64,000 bases of DNA from an uncultured Candidatus Pelagibacter sp. (GTDB taxonomy: Bacteria; Pseudomonadota; Alphaproteobacteria; Pelagibacterales; Pelagibacteraceae): NCBI GenBank assembly GCA_905618915.1, contig CAJQTI010000002.1, positions 1 to 64,000 of the forward strand. Direction: 5' to 3'. Made by a program: the position numbers and the translations under genes. Shown piece after piece: positions 16,329 to 25,754 of this stretch (positions are counted from its first letter, which is position 1; each line of letters starts with the position of its first letter). Under the pieces are notes generated by a model. That model was not told the DNA's origin. It saw only the letters and a list, made by a program, of their open reading frames with translations, and ran no database searches.

Positions 16329-18173
16329 ATGAAAAAAATTAAACTTACTTGTGCTCATGCAGTGGTTAAATACTTAATTGCTCAAAAAATATTAATTGAT
16401 GGTAAAAAAGAACCTTTGTTCCCAGGTGTATTTGGAATTTTTGGTCATGGAAATGTAGCCTGCTTAGGTCAAGCCTTAGAAGAAAATCAAAAAGAACTAC
16501 CAACATATAGAGGCCATCATGAACAAAACATGGCTTTAACAGGCATAGGTTATGCTAGAGCAAAAAGAAGACAACAAATTTTTATAGCAACAGCATCGGT
16601 CGGACCAGGAGCAACAAATATGGTTACAGCTGCAGCCGTTGCAATGAGCAACCGATTGCCAATTTTATTTTTACCAGGCGATACTTTCGCAAATAGAATG
16701 CCTGATCCAGTTTTACAACAAGTAGAAAATTTTAATAATCCGGGAATTACTGCAAATGATGCATTTAAACCTGTAACTAGATATTTTGATAGAATTACAA
16801 GACCAGAGCAAATAATTCAATCCTTTCCAGCTGCAGTACAAACCATGTTGGATCCAGCAGATTGTGGACCAGCTTGCATATCTTTAAGCCAGGATATTCA
16901 AGGACAAACTTTTGATTATCCAGAAGATTTTTTTAAAGAAAAAATTCATGCTATTAGAAGACCTAGACCTGATGAATTTCAAATTAAAGAAGCAGCAGAA
17001 AAAATTAAGGCATCAAAAAATCCAATAATTATTTCTGGTGGTGGAGTTTTTTATTCTAATGCAATGGAAGAGCTAAGTAAGTTTGCTATTAAACATAATA
17101 TTCCAGTTACTCAAACTGTAATGGGATATTCTACAATGAAGAGAGATCATTCACACTATGCTGGACAAATAGGTGCACTAGGTGGAAAAAATACGAATTC
17201 ACTTGCAAAACAAACGGATCTTGCAATTGCAGTTGGAACTAAACTTGCAGATTTTACAACAGGCTCGTGGACTAACTTTGAAAATGAAAACTTTAAACTT
17301 GTTTCAATTAATGTCTCAAGATTTGATGCAAATAAACATTTGGCTCAAGCAGTTGTAGGAGATGCCAGAGCTTCTTTAAATGAATTATCAGCTGCTCTAG
17401 GAGATTGGAAAGCACCAGACGAGTGGAATAATAAATCTCAAATAGAATTAAAAGCTTGGAATGAACATGTGGATAAAGAAAGTGCACCGACAAATCAGGA
17501 AGTACCTAGTTATGTTCAAGTTGTTGGTGCTGTCTATAGAAATTCTGATCCTTCAGATATTGCGGTTACTGCAGCCGGGGGATTAGTTGGAGAAGTTATC
17601 CAAGTTTGGAGACCAAGAGAATTAAATACACACGAAACAGAATGGGGTTTTAGCTGTATGAGCTATGAAATATCTGGTGCACTAGGAATTAAAATGGCCA
17701 ACCCAGATAAAGAAGTAATTTCATTTATTGGAGACGGTTCATATTTATTAAATAATTCTGATATTTATTCTTCAGTAATCACCAAGAATAAACTTATAAT
17801 AATTGTTTGTGATAATGGTGGTTTTGCAGTGATTAATAGACTTCAATTATTCAAAGGTGGAAAAGAGTTTAATAATTTACTTAAAAGTTCAAAAACACCA
17901 GGCCTTGTTGGTGTTGATTTTGCCAAACATGCTGCAAGTATGGGGGCTAAATCAGAAGAGGTGAGTTCAATCTCAGATTTAGAAGAAGCTTTTAAAAGAG
18001 CAAAAAAATCAGATGTGACTTATGTAATTTCAATTAAAACACATGCTTACCAATGGCTAGAAGGTTCAGCTTTTTGGGATAGTCCAACATTAGAAATTCC
18101 AACCACAGAAGAGAATAAAGAAGCTTTAAAACTTCATAAAGAAGGAAAGAATAAGCAAAGACAAGGCGTATAA
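16329..18173 (+). CDS. iolD: 3D-(3,5/4)-trihydroxycyclohexane-1,2-dione acylhydrolase IolD
   Basis: IolD is a thiamine-diphosphate enzyme that opens the ring of the IolE product to 5-deoxy-glucuronate. The 614-residue protein has the TPP-family N-domain with GVFGIFGHGNVACLGQAL and YRGHHEQNMA (catalytic Glu region), SVGPGATNM near residue 95, and the TPP-binding GDGS...NN motif in FIGDGSYLLNNSD followed by IIVCDNGGFAVINRLQ. Length is typical for IolD. It starts a long plus-strand run (Gfo/Idh, 2-hydroxyacid dehydrogenase, ABC transporter). Start ATG supported by the conserved LTCAHAVVKYL opening. Confidence 0.94.
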   Translation: MKKIKLTCAHAVVKYLIAQKILIDGKKEPLFPGVFGIFGHGNVACLGQALEENQKELPTYRGHHEQNMALTGIGYARAKRRQQIFIATASVGPGATNMVTAAAVAMSNRLPILFLPGDTFANRMPDPVLQQVENFNNPGITANDAFKPVTRYFDRITRPEQIIQSFPAAVQTMLDPADCGPACISLSQDIQGQTFDYPEDFFKEKIHAIRRPRPDEFQIKEAAEKIKASKNPIIISGGGVFYSNAMEELSKFAIKHNIPVTQTVMGYSTMKRDHSHYAGQIGALGGKNTNSLAKQTDLAIAVGTKLADFTTGSWTNFENENFKLVSINVSRFDANKHLAQAVVGDARASLNELSAALGDWKAPDEWNNKSQIELKAWNEHVDKESAPTNQEVPSYVQVVGAVYRNSDPSDIAVTAAGGLVGEVIQVWRPRELNTHETEWGFSCMSYEISGALGIKMANPDKEVISFIGDGSYLLNNSDIYSSVITKNKLIIIVCDNGGFAVINRLQLFKGGKEFNNLLKSSKTPGLVGVDFAKHAASMGAKSEEVSSISDLEEAFKRAKKSDVTYVISIKTHAYQWLEGSAFWDSPTLEIPTTEENKEALKLHKEGKNKQRQGV

Positions 18174-18179
18174 TTCTCT

Positions 18180-19337
18180 ATGAATAAAATATTTAAAGTC
18201 GGCTTAATTGGCTGTGGACATATTTCAGAAACTTATTTTAGAGCTGAAAAATACTTTAATAATATCAAAATTATTAAATGTGCAGATATTAACCATAATA
18301 ATGCATTAAAATGCGCCAAAAACTTTAAGATTGAGGCATTAACAGTAAAAGAGTTATTAAAAGATAGTGAGATAGAAATTATTCTTAATCTAACAATTCC
18401 AAAAGCACACTATCAAGTAGCAAAGCAAGCCTTAATTAATGGAAAACATGTTTATTCAGAAAAACCACTAGCGATCAATTTTGAAGATGGAAAAAATCTT
18501 TTAAAATTAGCAAAAAAGAAAAAACTTTATATTGGTAATGCACCAGATACATTTTTAGGTGGTGGTATTCAGAAATCAAAGGAATTAGTGGATAAAAAAA
18601 TTATTGGTAAGATTAATTTTGGCAATGCAATCTTTGCTTTTCCTGGAGTTCAATCATATCATCCTAATCCTGAACCATGGTTTGCAAAAAAAGAAGGTGG
18701 TCCAGTAATTGATATGGGTCCTTATTATCTAACAGCTTTAGTAAATTTACTGGGACCAGCAAAAAAGGTAACAGGCAGTGTTGTTAATGGAATTAAAAGA
18801 CGAACTATTGGTATAGGACCAAGAAAAAATAAAACATTTAAAGTTGAGTGTCCTACTACATATTTATCTACAATCACTTTTGAGAACGGAAGTGTTATTA
18901 GGTTAACTCTTTCCTTTGATGTTATTGCTCATCAAAGAAATCATATAGAACTATATGGTGATAAAGGTTCAATGATTGTTCCAGATCCAAATATGTTTGG
19001 CGGTTCTGTTTATGTCTGTAAAAATTTAGGAGATCCTTGGAAGGAATATAAAACTAACAAGATGCCTTTAGGAAAAATTAATATTAGATCACAAAGTTCT
19101 AGAGCAAACGAGTCTGCAACAAACTCTAATTACAGAGGAGCTGGTTTAGCGGAAATGGCTTATTCAATAGAAAATAAAAAAATTAATAAATGTAACGGTG
19201 AACTTTCATTACATGTTTTAGATATTATCCAATCAACAATGAAAGCTTGTACATCAGGCAAACTACAATCAATCAAAACAACTTGCACAAAGCCCCAACC
19301 TTTTTCTTTGAAAGAAGTAAAAAAAATAATAAAGTAA
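18180..19337 (+). CDS. Gfo/Idh/MocA family oxidoreductase
   Basis: A 385-residue dehydrogenase with Rossmann motif VGLIGCGHISETYF at the N-terminus, the family EKPL motif (YSEKPLAINF, near residue 95) and the C-domain DMGPYYLTALVNLLGP that holds the catalytic Asp and Tyr in place of the usual His. It is longer than iolG and closer to the branch acting on sugars or scyllo-inositol derivatives. It follows iolD by 6 bases, so it is probably co-transcribed. The specific substrate cannot be told from sequence. Confidence 0.85.
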   Translation: MNKIFKVGLIGCGHISETYFRAEKYFNNIKIIKCADINHNNALKCAKNFKIEALTVKELLKDSEIEIILNLTIPKAHYQVAKQALINGKHVYSEKPLAINFEDGKNLLKLAKKKKLYIGNAPDTFLGGGIQKSKELVDKKIIGKINFGNAIFAFPGVQSYHPNPEPWFAKKEGGPVIDMGPYYLTALVNLLGPAKKVTGSVVNGIKRRTIGIGPRKNKTFKVECPTTYLSTITFENGSVIRLTLSFDVIAHQRNHIELYGDKGSMIVPDPNMFGGSVYVCKNLGDPWKEYKTNKMPLGKINIRSQSSRANESATNSNYRGAGLAEMAYSIENKKINKCNGELSLHVLDIIQSTMKACTSGKLQSIKTTCTKPQPFSLKEVKKIIK

Positions 19338-19355
19338 TTGTTTAAATAACAATTT

Positions 19356-20378
19356 ATGGCAAAATTAATCGTTATATCCGATCCTTACCCAAGAACACTT
19401 GATCTTATTTTTACAAAAAAAAAACTTAAAGAGTTAAAATCTAAATATGAAATAATAACTCCTCCAAAAATTAATAAAAAAAAATTTTATGAAACTAATA
19501 TTCATAAGGCTACATTTATAATGGGTCAGCCTGATTTAGATAGTTTACTTTTATCAAAAGCAAAAAAACTTAAAGCAGTAATTAATGTAGAAAGTAATTT
19601 TATGGATAATATTGATTATGAATATTGTTTTCAAAAGGGCATACATGTAATTGCCACCTCTCCTGTATTTTCTAAACCAGTTGCCGAGTTGGCATTAGGT
19701 TTAACATTGTCATTGTTAAGAGATATTCATAATGCTCAGATAGACTTTCTCAGTGGAAAAGAAAAATATGGATTAGAAGGTAATTTAAAATCTTCTCTTT
19801 TAAGTGGAAAAAAAATAGGGCTTTTGGGTTTTGGAGATTTGGCTAAATCTTTAACTCCATTATTGTTGCCTTTTTCCAAGGATATTAATGTTTATGACCC
19901 ATGGGTGCCTAGCAAGATTATTGAAGATAGTGGTTTTAAGCCCATTACTTTAGACAACATGTTTAAAAATTGTGATGTGATTTATGTACTTGCCGCTATT
20001 ACAAAAAATAATCAGGCCTTAATTGACAAAAAACTTCTTAAAAAATTAAAGGCTCAATCATTATTCATTCTTATGAGTAGAGCAGCTGTTGTAAATTTTA
20101 AAGACTTAATAAGCCGTGCTAAAAAGGGTGATATTTATATAGCTTCAGATGTTTTTCCAGAAGAGCCTGTGAAAAAAAATGATCCAATAAGAAATGTGAA
20201 AAATATTTTATTTTCTGCACATCGTGCAGGTGCGCTCACTAGTGCATTTACTGAAATGGGAGATATAGTTTTGTCTGATATGAGTTTAATTGCAAATAAT
20301 CTTCCACCCAGACTATGTAAAAGAGCTGAAAGAGAGACTGTTAGGCTTCTAAGGTCAAAACCTGTTGCAATTAATTAA
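19356..20378 (+). CDS. D-isomer-specific 2-hydroxyacid dehydrogenase (atypical nucleotide loop)
   Basis: The 340-residue protein is of the 2-hydroxyacid dehydrogenase superfamily. The nucleotide loop reads LLGFGDLAKSL, with Ala in place of the third glycine of GxGxxG. The catalytic Arg (SRAAVV), Glu (PEEP) and His (SAHRAGAL) are present. The N-terminus is diverged and lysine-rich. It lies between a Gfo/Idh gene and an ABC transporter in the iolD run. It could reduce or oxidise a sugar-derived keto/hydroxy acid; cofactor preference is unclear. Confidence 0.82.
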   Translation: MAKLIVISDPYPRTLDLIFTKKKLKELKSKYEIITPPKINKKKFYETNIHKATFIMGQPDLDSLLLSKAKKLKAVINVESNFMDNIDYEYCFQKGIHVIATSPVFSKPVAELALGLTLSLLRDIHNAQIDFLSGKEKYGLEGNLKSSLLSGKKIGLLGFGDLAKSLTPLLLPFSKDINVYDPWVPSKIIEDSGFKPITLDNMFKNCDVIYVLAAITKNNQALIDKKLLKKLKAQSLFILMSRAAVVNFKDLISRAKKGDIYIASDVFPEEPVKKNDPIRNVKNILFSAHRAGALTSAFTEMGDIVLSDMSLIANNLPPRLCKRAERETVRLLRSKPVAIN

Positions 20379-20399
20379 TTTTTTTTTTAGATTGCCTGA

Positions 20400-21149
20400 A
20401 TGTCCTCAAGAAATAAAATAATTTTAGAAGCCAAAGGTATTAGTAAATACTTTGGAACAATCACGGCATTAGAAAATGTTAATTTAAGCATTAAAGAAGG
20501 AGAGTGCTTAGGAGTTGTTGGTGATAATGGTGCTGGAAAATCAACTTTTATGAAAGTTTTGTCCGGTCTGTATAAACCAAGTAAGGGAGCTTTATATTTT
20601 AATGGTAACAGGGAAATACTTGATAGTCCAAGAGACTCTCAAAATTTAGGTCTTGAGATGGTTTACCAAGATCTTGCTTTAGCAGGGAATTTGCCGATTG
20701 GTGAAAATATTTTTCTTGGTCGTGAACCAACTAAAAAATTTGGTTTTTTAAAACTGCTTGATTATAAAAAAATTAAAGAAATGTCAGAGGCTCATTTAGA
20801 TAAATTAAAGATTCATGTAAAAAGTGCAGATCAAAAAGTTGAAGAGTTGTCTGGAGGTCAAAGACAAGCAATTGCGATTGCAAGAGCCACAGCGTTTAAT
20901 TCTAAATTAGTAATTATGGATGAACCTACTGCAGCCTTAGCAATTAAGGAAGTTGGAAAGGTTCTAGATCTTATTAATAGTTTAAAAAAAATGGGTGTAA
21001 GTGTAATTATTATTAGCCATAGAATGGATGATATTTTTGCAGTTTGCGATAGGGTAATGGCACTTTTTCAAGGCACTAACTTTGCAGAATCTGAATTATC
21101 AAAAACATCACGAGATGAAGTGATTGGTTGGATTATGGGAAAAAAATAA
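20400..21149 (+). CDS. Sugar ABC transporter ATP-binding protein (single-domain, FrcA/RbsA type)
   Basis: A 249-residue ATPase with one nucleotide-binding domain, unlike the duplicated ~500-residue RbsA. Walker A is GDNGAGKST (about residues 41-49), Q-loop in VYQDLALAG, signature LSGGQRQ, Walker B KLVIMDEPTAAL and switch histidine IIISHR. It energises uptake of a monosaccharide or polyol with the permease at 21153 (3-base gap) and binding protein at 22342. The FLGREP phrase is typical of the FrcA-like branch. Two such subunits would assemble as a homodimer. Confidence 0.92.
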   Translation: MSSRNKIILEAKGISKYFGTITALENVNLSIKEGECLGVVGDNGAGKSTFMKVLSGLYKPSKGALYFNGNREILDSPRDSQNLGLEMVYQDLALAGNLPIGENIFLGREPTKKFGFLKLLDYKKIKEMSEAHLDKLKIHVKSADQKVEELSGGQRQAIAIARATAFNSKLVIMDEPTAALAIKEVGKVLDLINSLKKMGVSVIIISHRMDDIFAVCDRVMALFQGTNFAESELSKTSRDEVIGWIMGKK

Positions 21150-21152
21150 ATT

Positions 21153-22166
21153 ATGGATACCAAAGAAACTAAAAAACAAAATCTTTTTTTAAAAGCCATC
21201 CCTTATTTTGATAAATATGGAATATTAATTTTACTTTTTTTAATGATAACAGTTCTGCACTTTTTGCAGCCTGATGTATTTCTTTCATGGAGAAACATAA
21301 CAAACGTTTTTAAACAAATTTCGTGGCAATCGATGCTTGCACTGGGTGTATTTGTAGTAATTGTAACAGCTGGAATTGATTTATCAGTAGGATCTATAAT
21401 GATGTTATCTCTTATGGTTTTAGCGATAACCTCAAAAGCAGGGGCTGCTTGGTACATTGTTATTACAATTCCTATTTTAATGGGTGCACTTTGTGGAATG
21501 GTCAATGGATTGGGCATAACAATTCTCCGCATGCCTCACCCTTTTATTATGACATTGGGAACACTTTATATATTTAGAGGTACCGGTAACCTAATTTCAG
21601 GTGGTGTTCCTATTAGTGGATTTACTGAAGAGGTGAGATTACTTGGTAATGGAAGAATTGACTTAACTTGGTTAGGTTTAGAGGAATCTCAGTATCTTCC
21701 TGTGAGTGTTGTTTTAATAACAGTTGTTTTTGTCTTGATGTGGGCATTTTTAAATCATACTCGAACTGGAAAGTGGATTTATGCAATTGGTGGAAATCCA
21801 AATGCGGCAAGAGCCGCTGGAATAAATGTTAATAAAATTTTAGTAATTGTTTATTCATTATGTGGATTATTAGCTGGGTTTGGTGCATTAATTTTAGCAG
21901 GAAGAGCCGATTCGGGTTATCCAAATGCTGGATTAAATGCTGAGTTAGATGCTATTGCAGCATGCATTATTGGAGGTGCTAGTTTCTTTGGTGGAAGAGG
22001 AACTGTGCTTGGTGTTTTTGTTGGAGTAATGATTATGGGTATATTAAGAAATGGATTAAATTTAATGGATGTCAGTTCTTTTTGGCAACAAGTATTAATA
22101 GGAGCTATCATTGTTTTTGCAGTTTATATTGACGTTTTAAGAAAAGATTTAGGAACTAGAAAATAA
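21153..22166 (+). CDS. Sugar ABC transporter permease (RbsC/FrcC family)
   Basis: A 337-residue inner-membrane protein with about 8-10 hydrophobic segments. Family signatures are GVFVVIVTAGIDLSVGSIM near residue 70, IMTLGTLYIFRG near 130, IYAIGGNPNAARAAGI near 210 (the cytoplasmic coupling loop) and AACIIGGASFFGGRGT near 270. It forms the translocation channel with the ATPase just upstream. The binding-protein gene follows after a 175-base gap that may hold its own promoter. Confidence 0.92.
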   Translation: MDTKETKKQNLFLKAIPYFDKYGILILLFLMITVLHFLQPDVFLSWRNITNVFKQISWQSMLALGVFVVIVTAGIDLSVGSIMMLSLMVLAITSKAGAAWYIVITIPILMGALCGMVNGLGITILRMPHPFIMTLGTLYIFRGTGNLISGGVPISGFTEEVRLLGNGRIDLTWLGLEESQYLPVSVVLITVVFVLMWAFLNHTRTGKWIYAIGGNPNAARAAGINVNKILVIVYSLCGLLAGFGALILAGRADSGYPNAGLNAELDAIAACIIGGASFFGGRGTVLGVFVGVMIMGILRNGLNLMDVSSFWQQVLIGAIIVFAVYIDVLRKDLGTRK

Positions 22167-22341
22167 TAGTACAAATTTAATACACGCAATAGTTGATCTA
22201 CAATCTGTTGAAATATATTCGCTTATAACTTCAAAAAAAAATTTCTTTAAAATTTAAATTCAAATAAGAGTTGTTTTTTTTTAACAAATATTATTCACTA
22301 TGTTTTTAAGTTTAATTAAAAAGTAACAAGAGGAATAAATA

Positions 22342-23268
22342 ATGAATAAAATGATAAAAAAAATTAGTGCGTTGCTTGCATCTGCATTTCTTTTACTAAA
22401 CATAACTGCAGTAAGTTCTTCTGCAGAAAAAACTATTCTGTTTAGTATAAAAGGTCCAGGATCTGGAAACCCTTTTTGGGCTTCTGTTGAAAAAGGAGCT
22501 AAAGATGAAGCGAAAAAATTAGGAGTTAAATTAATTCTTATAGCACCACCTCAAGAAGGTGATGTTCAAGCTCAAGTTAATCAACTAGAAGATCAAATTG
22601 CAAAAGGTGTTGACGCTATAGCACTTGCACCTTCTGATCCTAACGCTCTAGCACCAATAGTAGATGACGCTATTAAAAGTGGAGTGCCAGTTGTATTTGT
22701 TGATACAATGGGAAGCAATAAAGGTGTAACTTTTATTGGAACTAATAATAAAAATGGTGCAGAATTAGCTGCTAAATTTATTTGTGATAAAACTGCAAAA
22801 GGTTCTGATGTTGCAATCTTAACTGGTGTTGAGTCTCAATCTACAGCTCTTCTTAGAAGAGATGGTGCGATTAAAGGATTTAAAGACTGTGGTTTAAACC
22901 TTGTAGCTACTCAAACTGCTGAATGGGATACTGCAAAAGCAAGATCAGTTACAGAATCTATTCTTGTAAAAAACCCTAACATTAAAGCAATTTTTGGATC
23001 TAACGATAATATGGCGTTAGGTGCAATTCAAGCTCTTAAAGATGCTGGAATGAATGATGTTACTGTAGTAGGTTTTGATGCAACTCCTGATGCTGCTAAG
23101 AGTATTTTAGCTGGTGAAATGACTGCAACTATTGCTCAGTTTTCATACAACATGGGTGCTTATGGTGTTAAATATGCACTTGCTTTAGCTAATGGTGAAA
23201 AAATCGATGCAAATATCGATACTGGAACTCAATTAGTTACTACAAAAAATGCTAACGACTTTAAATAG
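22342..23268 (+). CDS. Sugar ABC transporter periplasmic substrate-binding protein (RbsB-like)
   Basis: A 308-residue periplasmic binding protein of the type-1 (ribose/LacI-like) fold. A signal peptide is clear: basic MNKMIKKI, hydrophobic core ALLASAFLLLNITAV, and probable cleavage after SSA. The mature part has ISI-type strand FSIKGPGSGNPFWASVEKG, APSDPNAL near 100, and GSNDNMALGAIQAL near 222, all typical of RbsB. Strong Shine-Dalgarno AAGAGGA precedes the ATG and an intrinsic terminator follows the stop. The ligand is probably a pentose, hexose or polyol; the RbsD/FucU and ribokinase genes downstream favour an aldose. Confidence 0.9.
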   Translation: MNKMIKKISALLASAFLLLNITAVSSSAEKTILFSIKGPGSGNPFWASVEKGAKDEAKKLGVKLILIAPPQEGDVQAQVNQLEDQIAKGVDAIALAPSDPNALAPIVDDAIKSGVPVVFVDTMGSNKGVTFIGTNNKNGAELAAKFICDKTAKGSDVAILTGVESQSTALLRRDGAIKGFKDCGLNLVATQTAEWDTAKARSVTESILVKNPNIKAIFGSNDNMALGAIQALKDAGMNDVTVVGFDATPDAAKSILAGEMTATIAQFSYNMGAYGVKYALALANGEKIDANIDTGTQLVTTKNANDFK

Positions 23269-23291
23269 TCTTTAGATTAAATTTTAAGATC

Positions 23292-23322
23292 AAAGGGTGG
23301 AATTTTTATTCCACCCTTTTTT
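23292..23322 (+). terminator. Intrinsic terminator after the 22342 binding-protein gene
   Basis: An 11-base-pair stem (arm AAAGGGTGGAA, 6-base loop) is followed by a T-run. The next start codon is 22 bases further, leaving no room for a normal promoter, so the mutarotase gene is probably expressed by readthrough. Confidence 0.88.
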
Positions 23323-23343
23323 CTTATGTAATATAATATTCTC

Positions 23344-23814
23344 ATGTTAATAAAAATTGATCCCATTCTAAGCCCAGAACTTTTATTTACACTTCGTACT
23401 ATGGGTCATGGAGATAAATTAGTTTTAGCAGATGCAAATTTTCCCGCAAACTCTATGAATAAAAATGTCATAAGATTAGATGGTGTAAATATTAAAGATG
23501 CAGCAAAAGCAATCCTTTCTGTATTTCCTTTAGATAGTTTTATTGTATCTCAAGGCGGAACTGCAGCCAATAGAATGGAAGTTGATGACAATCCTAATGA
23601 ATTAACAGAAACTCATAAAGAATTTATTAAAGCAGTTAAAGATGTTTCGGGTGAAAGCTGGAAAGTAGGATCTATTGAAAGGCAATCTTTTTATAATGAA
23701 GCAAAAAAATCTTATGCAATTGTTATAACAACAGATGCTAGACCATTTGGATGCTTTATATTAACCAAAGGTGTAATTAAACCAGATGGAAGTGTTTGGG
23801 TTCTTGAAAAGTAA
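23344..23814 (+). CDS. RbsD/FucU family sugar mutarotase
   Basis: The 156-residue protein has the RbsD/FucU fold signatures: LSPELLFTLRTMGHGDKLVLADANFPA at the start with the conserved catalytic His in MGHGD, and ARPFGCFILTKG near the C-terminus. These small decameric or octameric enzymes interconvert anomers of ribose (pyranose/furanose) or L-fucose. Length and the ADANFPA phrase favour the FucU branch over RbsD. Its stop overlaps the ribokinase start by one base (TAATG). It would supply the right anomer of the sugar imported by the upstream transporter. Confidence 0.86.
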   Translation: MLIKIDPILSPELLFTLRTMGHGDKLVLADANFPANSMNKNVIRLDGVNIKDAAKAILSVFPLDSFIVSQGGTAANRMEVDDNPNELTETHKEFIKAVKDVSGESWKVGSIERQSFYNEAKKSYAIVITTDARPFGCFILTKGVIKPDGSVWVLEK

Positions 23815-24725
23815 TGAATTCAATTAGTATTTTTGGTGTATTTGTTGCTGACCTTTGTTTTTTTGGAAATAAAATACCTACTAGAGGTGAGACAGTTTTA
23901 GGAAACAACCATTTAGTTGGACCAGGTGGAAAAGGTTCAAACCAAGCAATTGCAGCTGCAAGATTAGACGGCAATGTTAAGTTTATAACTAAAATTGGTA
24001 AAGATAGTCATGCTGAAATGGCACTCTCATTATATAAAGAAGCAGGAGTGAATACAGGATCTGTAATACAAGATCCAAGTCTTTCTACTGGTGTTGCGGG
24101 AATAATGATTGATGAAAATGGACACAATGCAATTAATATTGTTGCAGGTGCTGCTGGGCATTTACAAAATATAGATATTGATAGAAATTTAGATGTAATA
24201 AAAGATTCAAAGATATTTTTAACACAAATGGAGACCCCAGATCAAACTACAATGTATGCTTTAAAAAAAGCCAAAGAAAATAATTGTCTTACAATTTTAA
24301 ATCCAGCACCAGCAAGAAAAATACAAAAAGAAGATTTTTCATTACTAGATTTTTTCACACCAAATGAGACAGAAGCAGAGTTTTATCTTAATAAAAAAAT
24401 TGAGACAAAAGAAGATATTCAAAATGCTGCAAAAGAATTTTTAAGTATGGGTGTTAAGAATATTATTATTACCTTAGGTGCAAAAGGAGTTTATTTTGAA
24501 AATAAGGAAGAAAATTATTTTATTGATGCGTTAAGTTTGAAAGATGAAGTTATCGATACTACTGGAGCGGGGGATGCGTTTAATGGAGCACTAGCTGTAG
24601 CACTTGCCAAAGGCTCTAATTATAAAGATGCAATAATTTTTGCAAATAAAGTGGGTGGTATATCAACTACTAGGTTAGGTGCTGCTAGCTCAATGCCTTT
24701 ATTAAAAGAAGTAGAAGAATATTAA
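23814..24725 (+). CDS. PfkB-family sugar kinase (ribokinase-like)
   Basis: A 303-residue PfkB-family carbohydrate kinase. Motif 1 is GPGGKGSNQAIAAARL near residue 38, with the ribokinase-like GGKGxNQA sequence, and motif 2 with the catalytic Asp is DTTGAGDAFNGALAVALA near residue 248. FTPNETEAEFY in the middle is typical of ribokinases. It phosphorylates a sugar with ATP in the cytoplasm. Overlap with the mutarotase gene and proximity to a sugar ABC transporter support an import-isomerise-phosphorylate unit. Ribose is the default guess, not proven. Confidence 0.85.
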   Translation: MNSISIFGVFVADLCFFGNKIPTRGETVLGNNHLVGPGGKGSNQAIAAARLDGNVKFITKIGKDSHAEMALSLYKEAGVNTGSVIQDPSLSTGVAGIMIDENGHNAINIVAGAAGHLQNIDIDRNLDVIKDSKIFLTQMETPDQTTMYALKKAKENNCLTILNPAPARKIQKEDFSLLDFFTPNETEAEFYLNKKIETKEDIQNAAKEFLSMGVKNIIITLGAKGVYFENKEENYFIDALSLKDEVIDTTGAGDAFNGALAVALAKGSNYKDAIIFANKVGGISTTRLGAASSMPLLKEVEEY

Positions 24726-25754
24726 ATGACATATAAAGCAAACCATAAAAGATATAATGAGATGCAATATAGAAATTGTGGCTCTAGTGGTCTTAAACTT
24801 CCTTTAATAAGCTTGGGTCTTTGGCACAATTTTGGAGGAAAAACTATCAATCCAGAATCTAAAAAAGTTTTATTTAAAGCATTTGATTTAGGAATTACTC
24901 ATTTCGACCTGGCAAATAATTATGGACCACCATATGGAAGTGCAGAGACAAATTTTGGTAAAGTAATGAAGAGTGATCTAAAAAAGTATAGAGATGAGCT
25001 TATTATTTCTTCAAAAGCTGGGTATGATATGTGGGAAGGTCCATATGGGGAATGGGGATCAAAAAAACATATAATAGCAAGTTGTGATCAAAGTCTAAAA
25101 AGAATGAATTTAGATTATGTTGATATCTTTTACTCACATAGATTCGACCCTAATACACCACTTGAAGAAACGGCAGATGCACTCGAAAGTATTTATAGAT
25201 CTGGAAAAGCTCAGTATATTGGTGTTTCCTCTTATTCTTCAAAAAAAACTAATCAAATGTTTCAAATTTTAAAATCACGAAATATAAAAATTCTAATTCA
25301 TCAACCGTCATACTCACTAATAAATAGATGGATTGAAAAAGATTTAACTAAAACACTTTTAAAAAAAGGAATTGGTTGCATCGCATTTTCCCCGTTAGCA
25401 CAAGGAATGCTTTCTGAAAAATATCTAAAAGGAATTCCGAAAATCTCTAGAGCAAATCAAAAAATTACTTCATTAGATAAAAGTTTAATTACAAAAAAAA
25501 ATATTAAAATGATTAATGAGTTAAACTCAATTGCAAAAAAAAGAGGCCAATCATTATCTCAAATGGCCGTTGCATGGACATTAAACAATAAAGCAGTCAC
25601 TTCAGCTTTAATTGGTGTGAGAAATTTAAAACAATTAAAAGAAAATGTGGCTAGTTTAAATAATTTAAATTTTACAAAAAGTGAGTTATCCCTAGTTAGT
25701 AAAAAGGCTAGGGATGGAAATATTAATTTATGGTTAGCTTCAAGCTCTCATTAA
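24726..25754 (+). CDS. Aldo/keto reductase, YghZ/Gpr (L-glyceraldehyde 3-phosphate reductase)-like
   Basis: The 342-residue protein is an aldo/keto reductase of the YghZ/AKR14 branch. The active site Asp/Tyr lie in THFDLANNYGPPYGSAETNFG, Lys in IISSKAGYDMW and His in DIFYSHRFDP; the cofactor region is SALIGVRNLKQLKENV near the C-terminus. E. coli YghZ (Gpr) detoxifies L-glyceraldehyde 3-phosphate and methylglyoxal. It starts directly after the ribokinase stop, the last gene of the plus-strand run, and converges on the enolase gene with no gap. Detoxification of sugar phosphates or reduction of a pathway aldehyde is plausible. Confidence 0.85.
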   Translation: MTYKANHKRYNEMQYRNCGSSGLKLPLISLGLWHNFGGKTINPESKKVLFKAFDLGITHFDLANNYGPPYGSAETNFGKVMKSDLKKYRDELIISSKAGYDMWEGPYGEWGSKKHIIASCDQSLKRMNLDYVDIFYSHRFDPNTPLEETADALESIYRSGKAQYIGVSSYSSKKTNQMFQILKSRNIKILIHQPSYSLINRWIEKDLTKTLLKKGIGCIAFSPLAQGMLSEKYLKGIPKISRANQKITSLDKSLITKKNIKMINELNSIAKKRGQSLSQMAVAWTLNNKAVTSALIGVRNLKQLKENVASLNNLNFTKSELSLVSKKARDGNINLWLASSSH

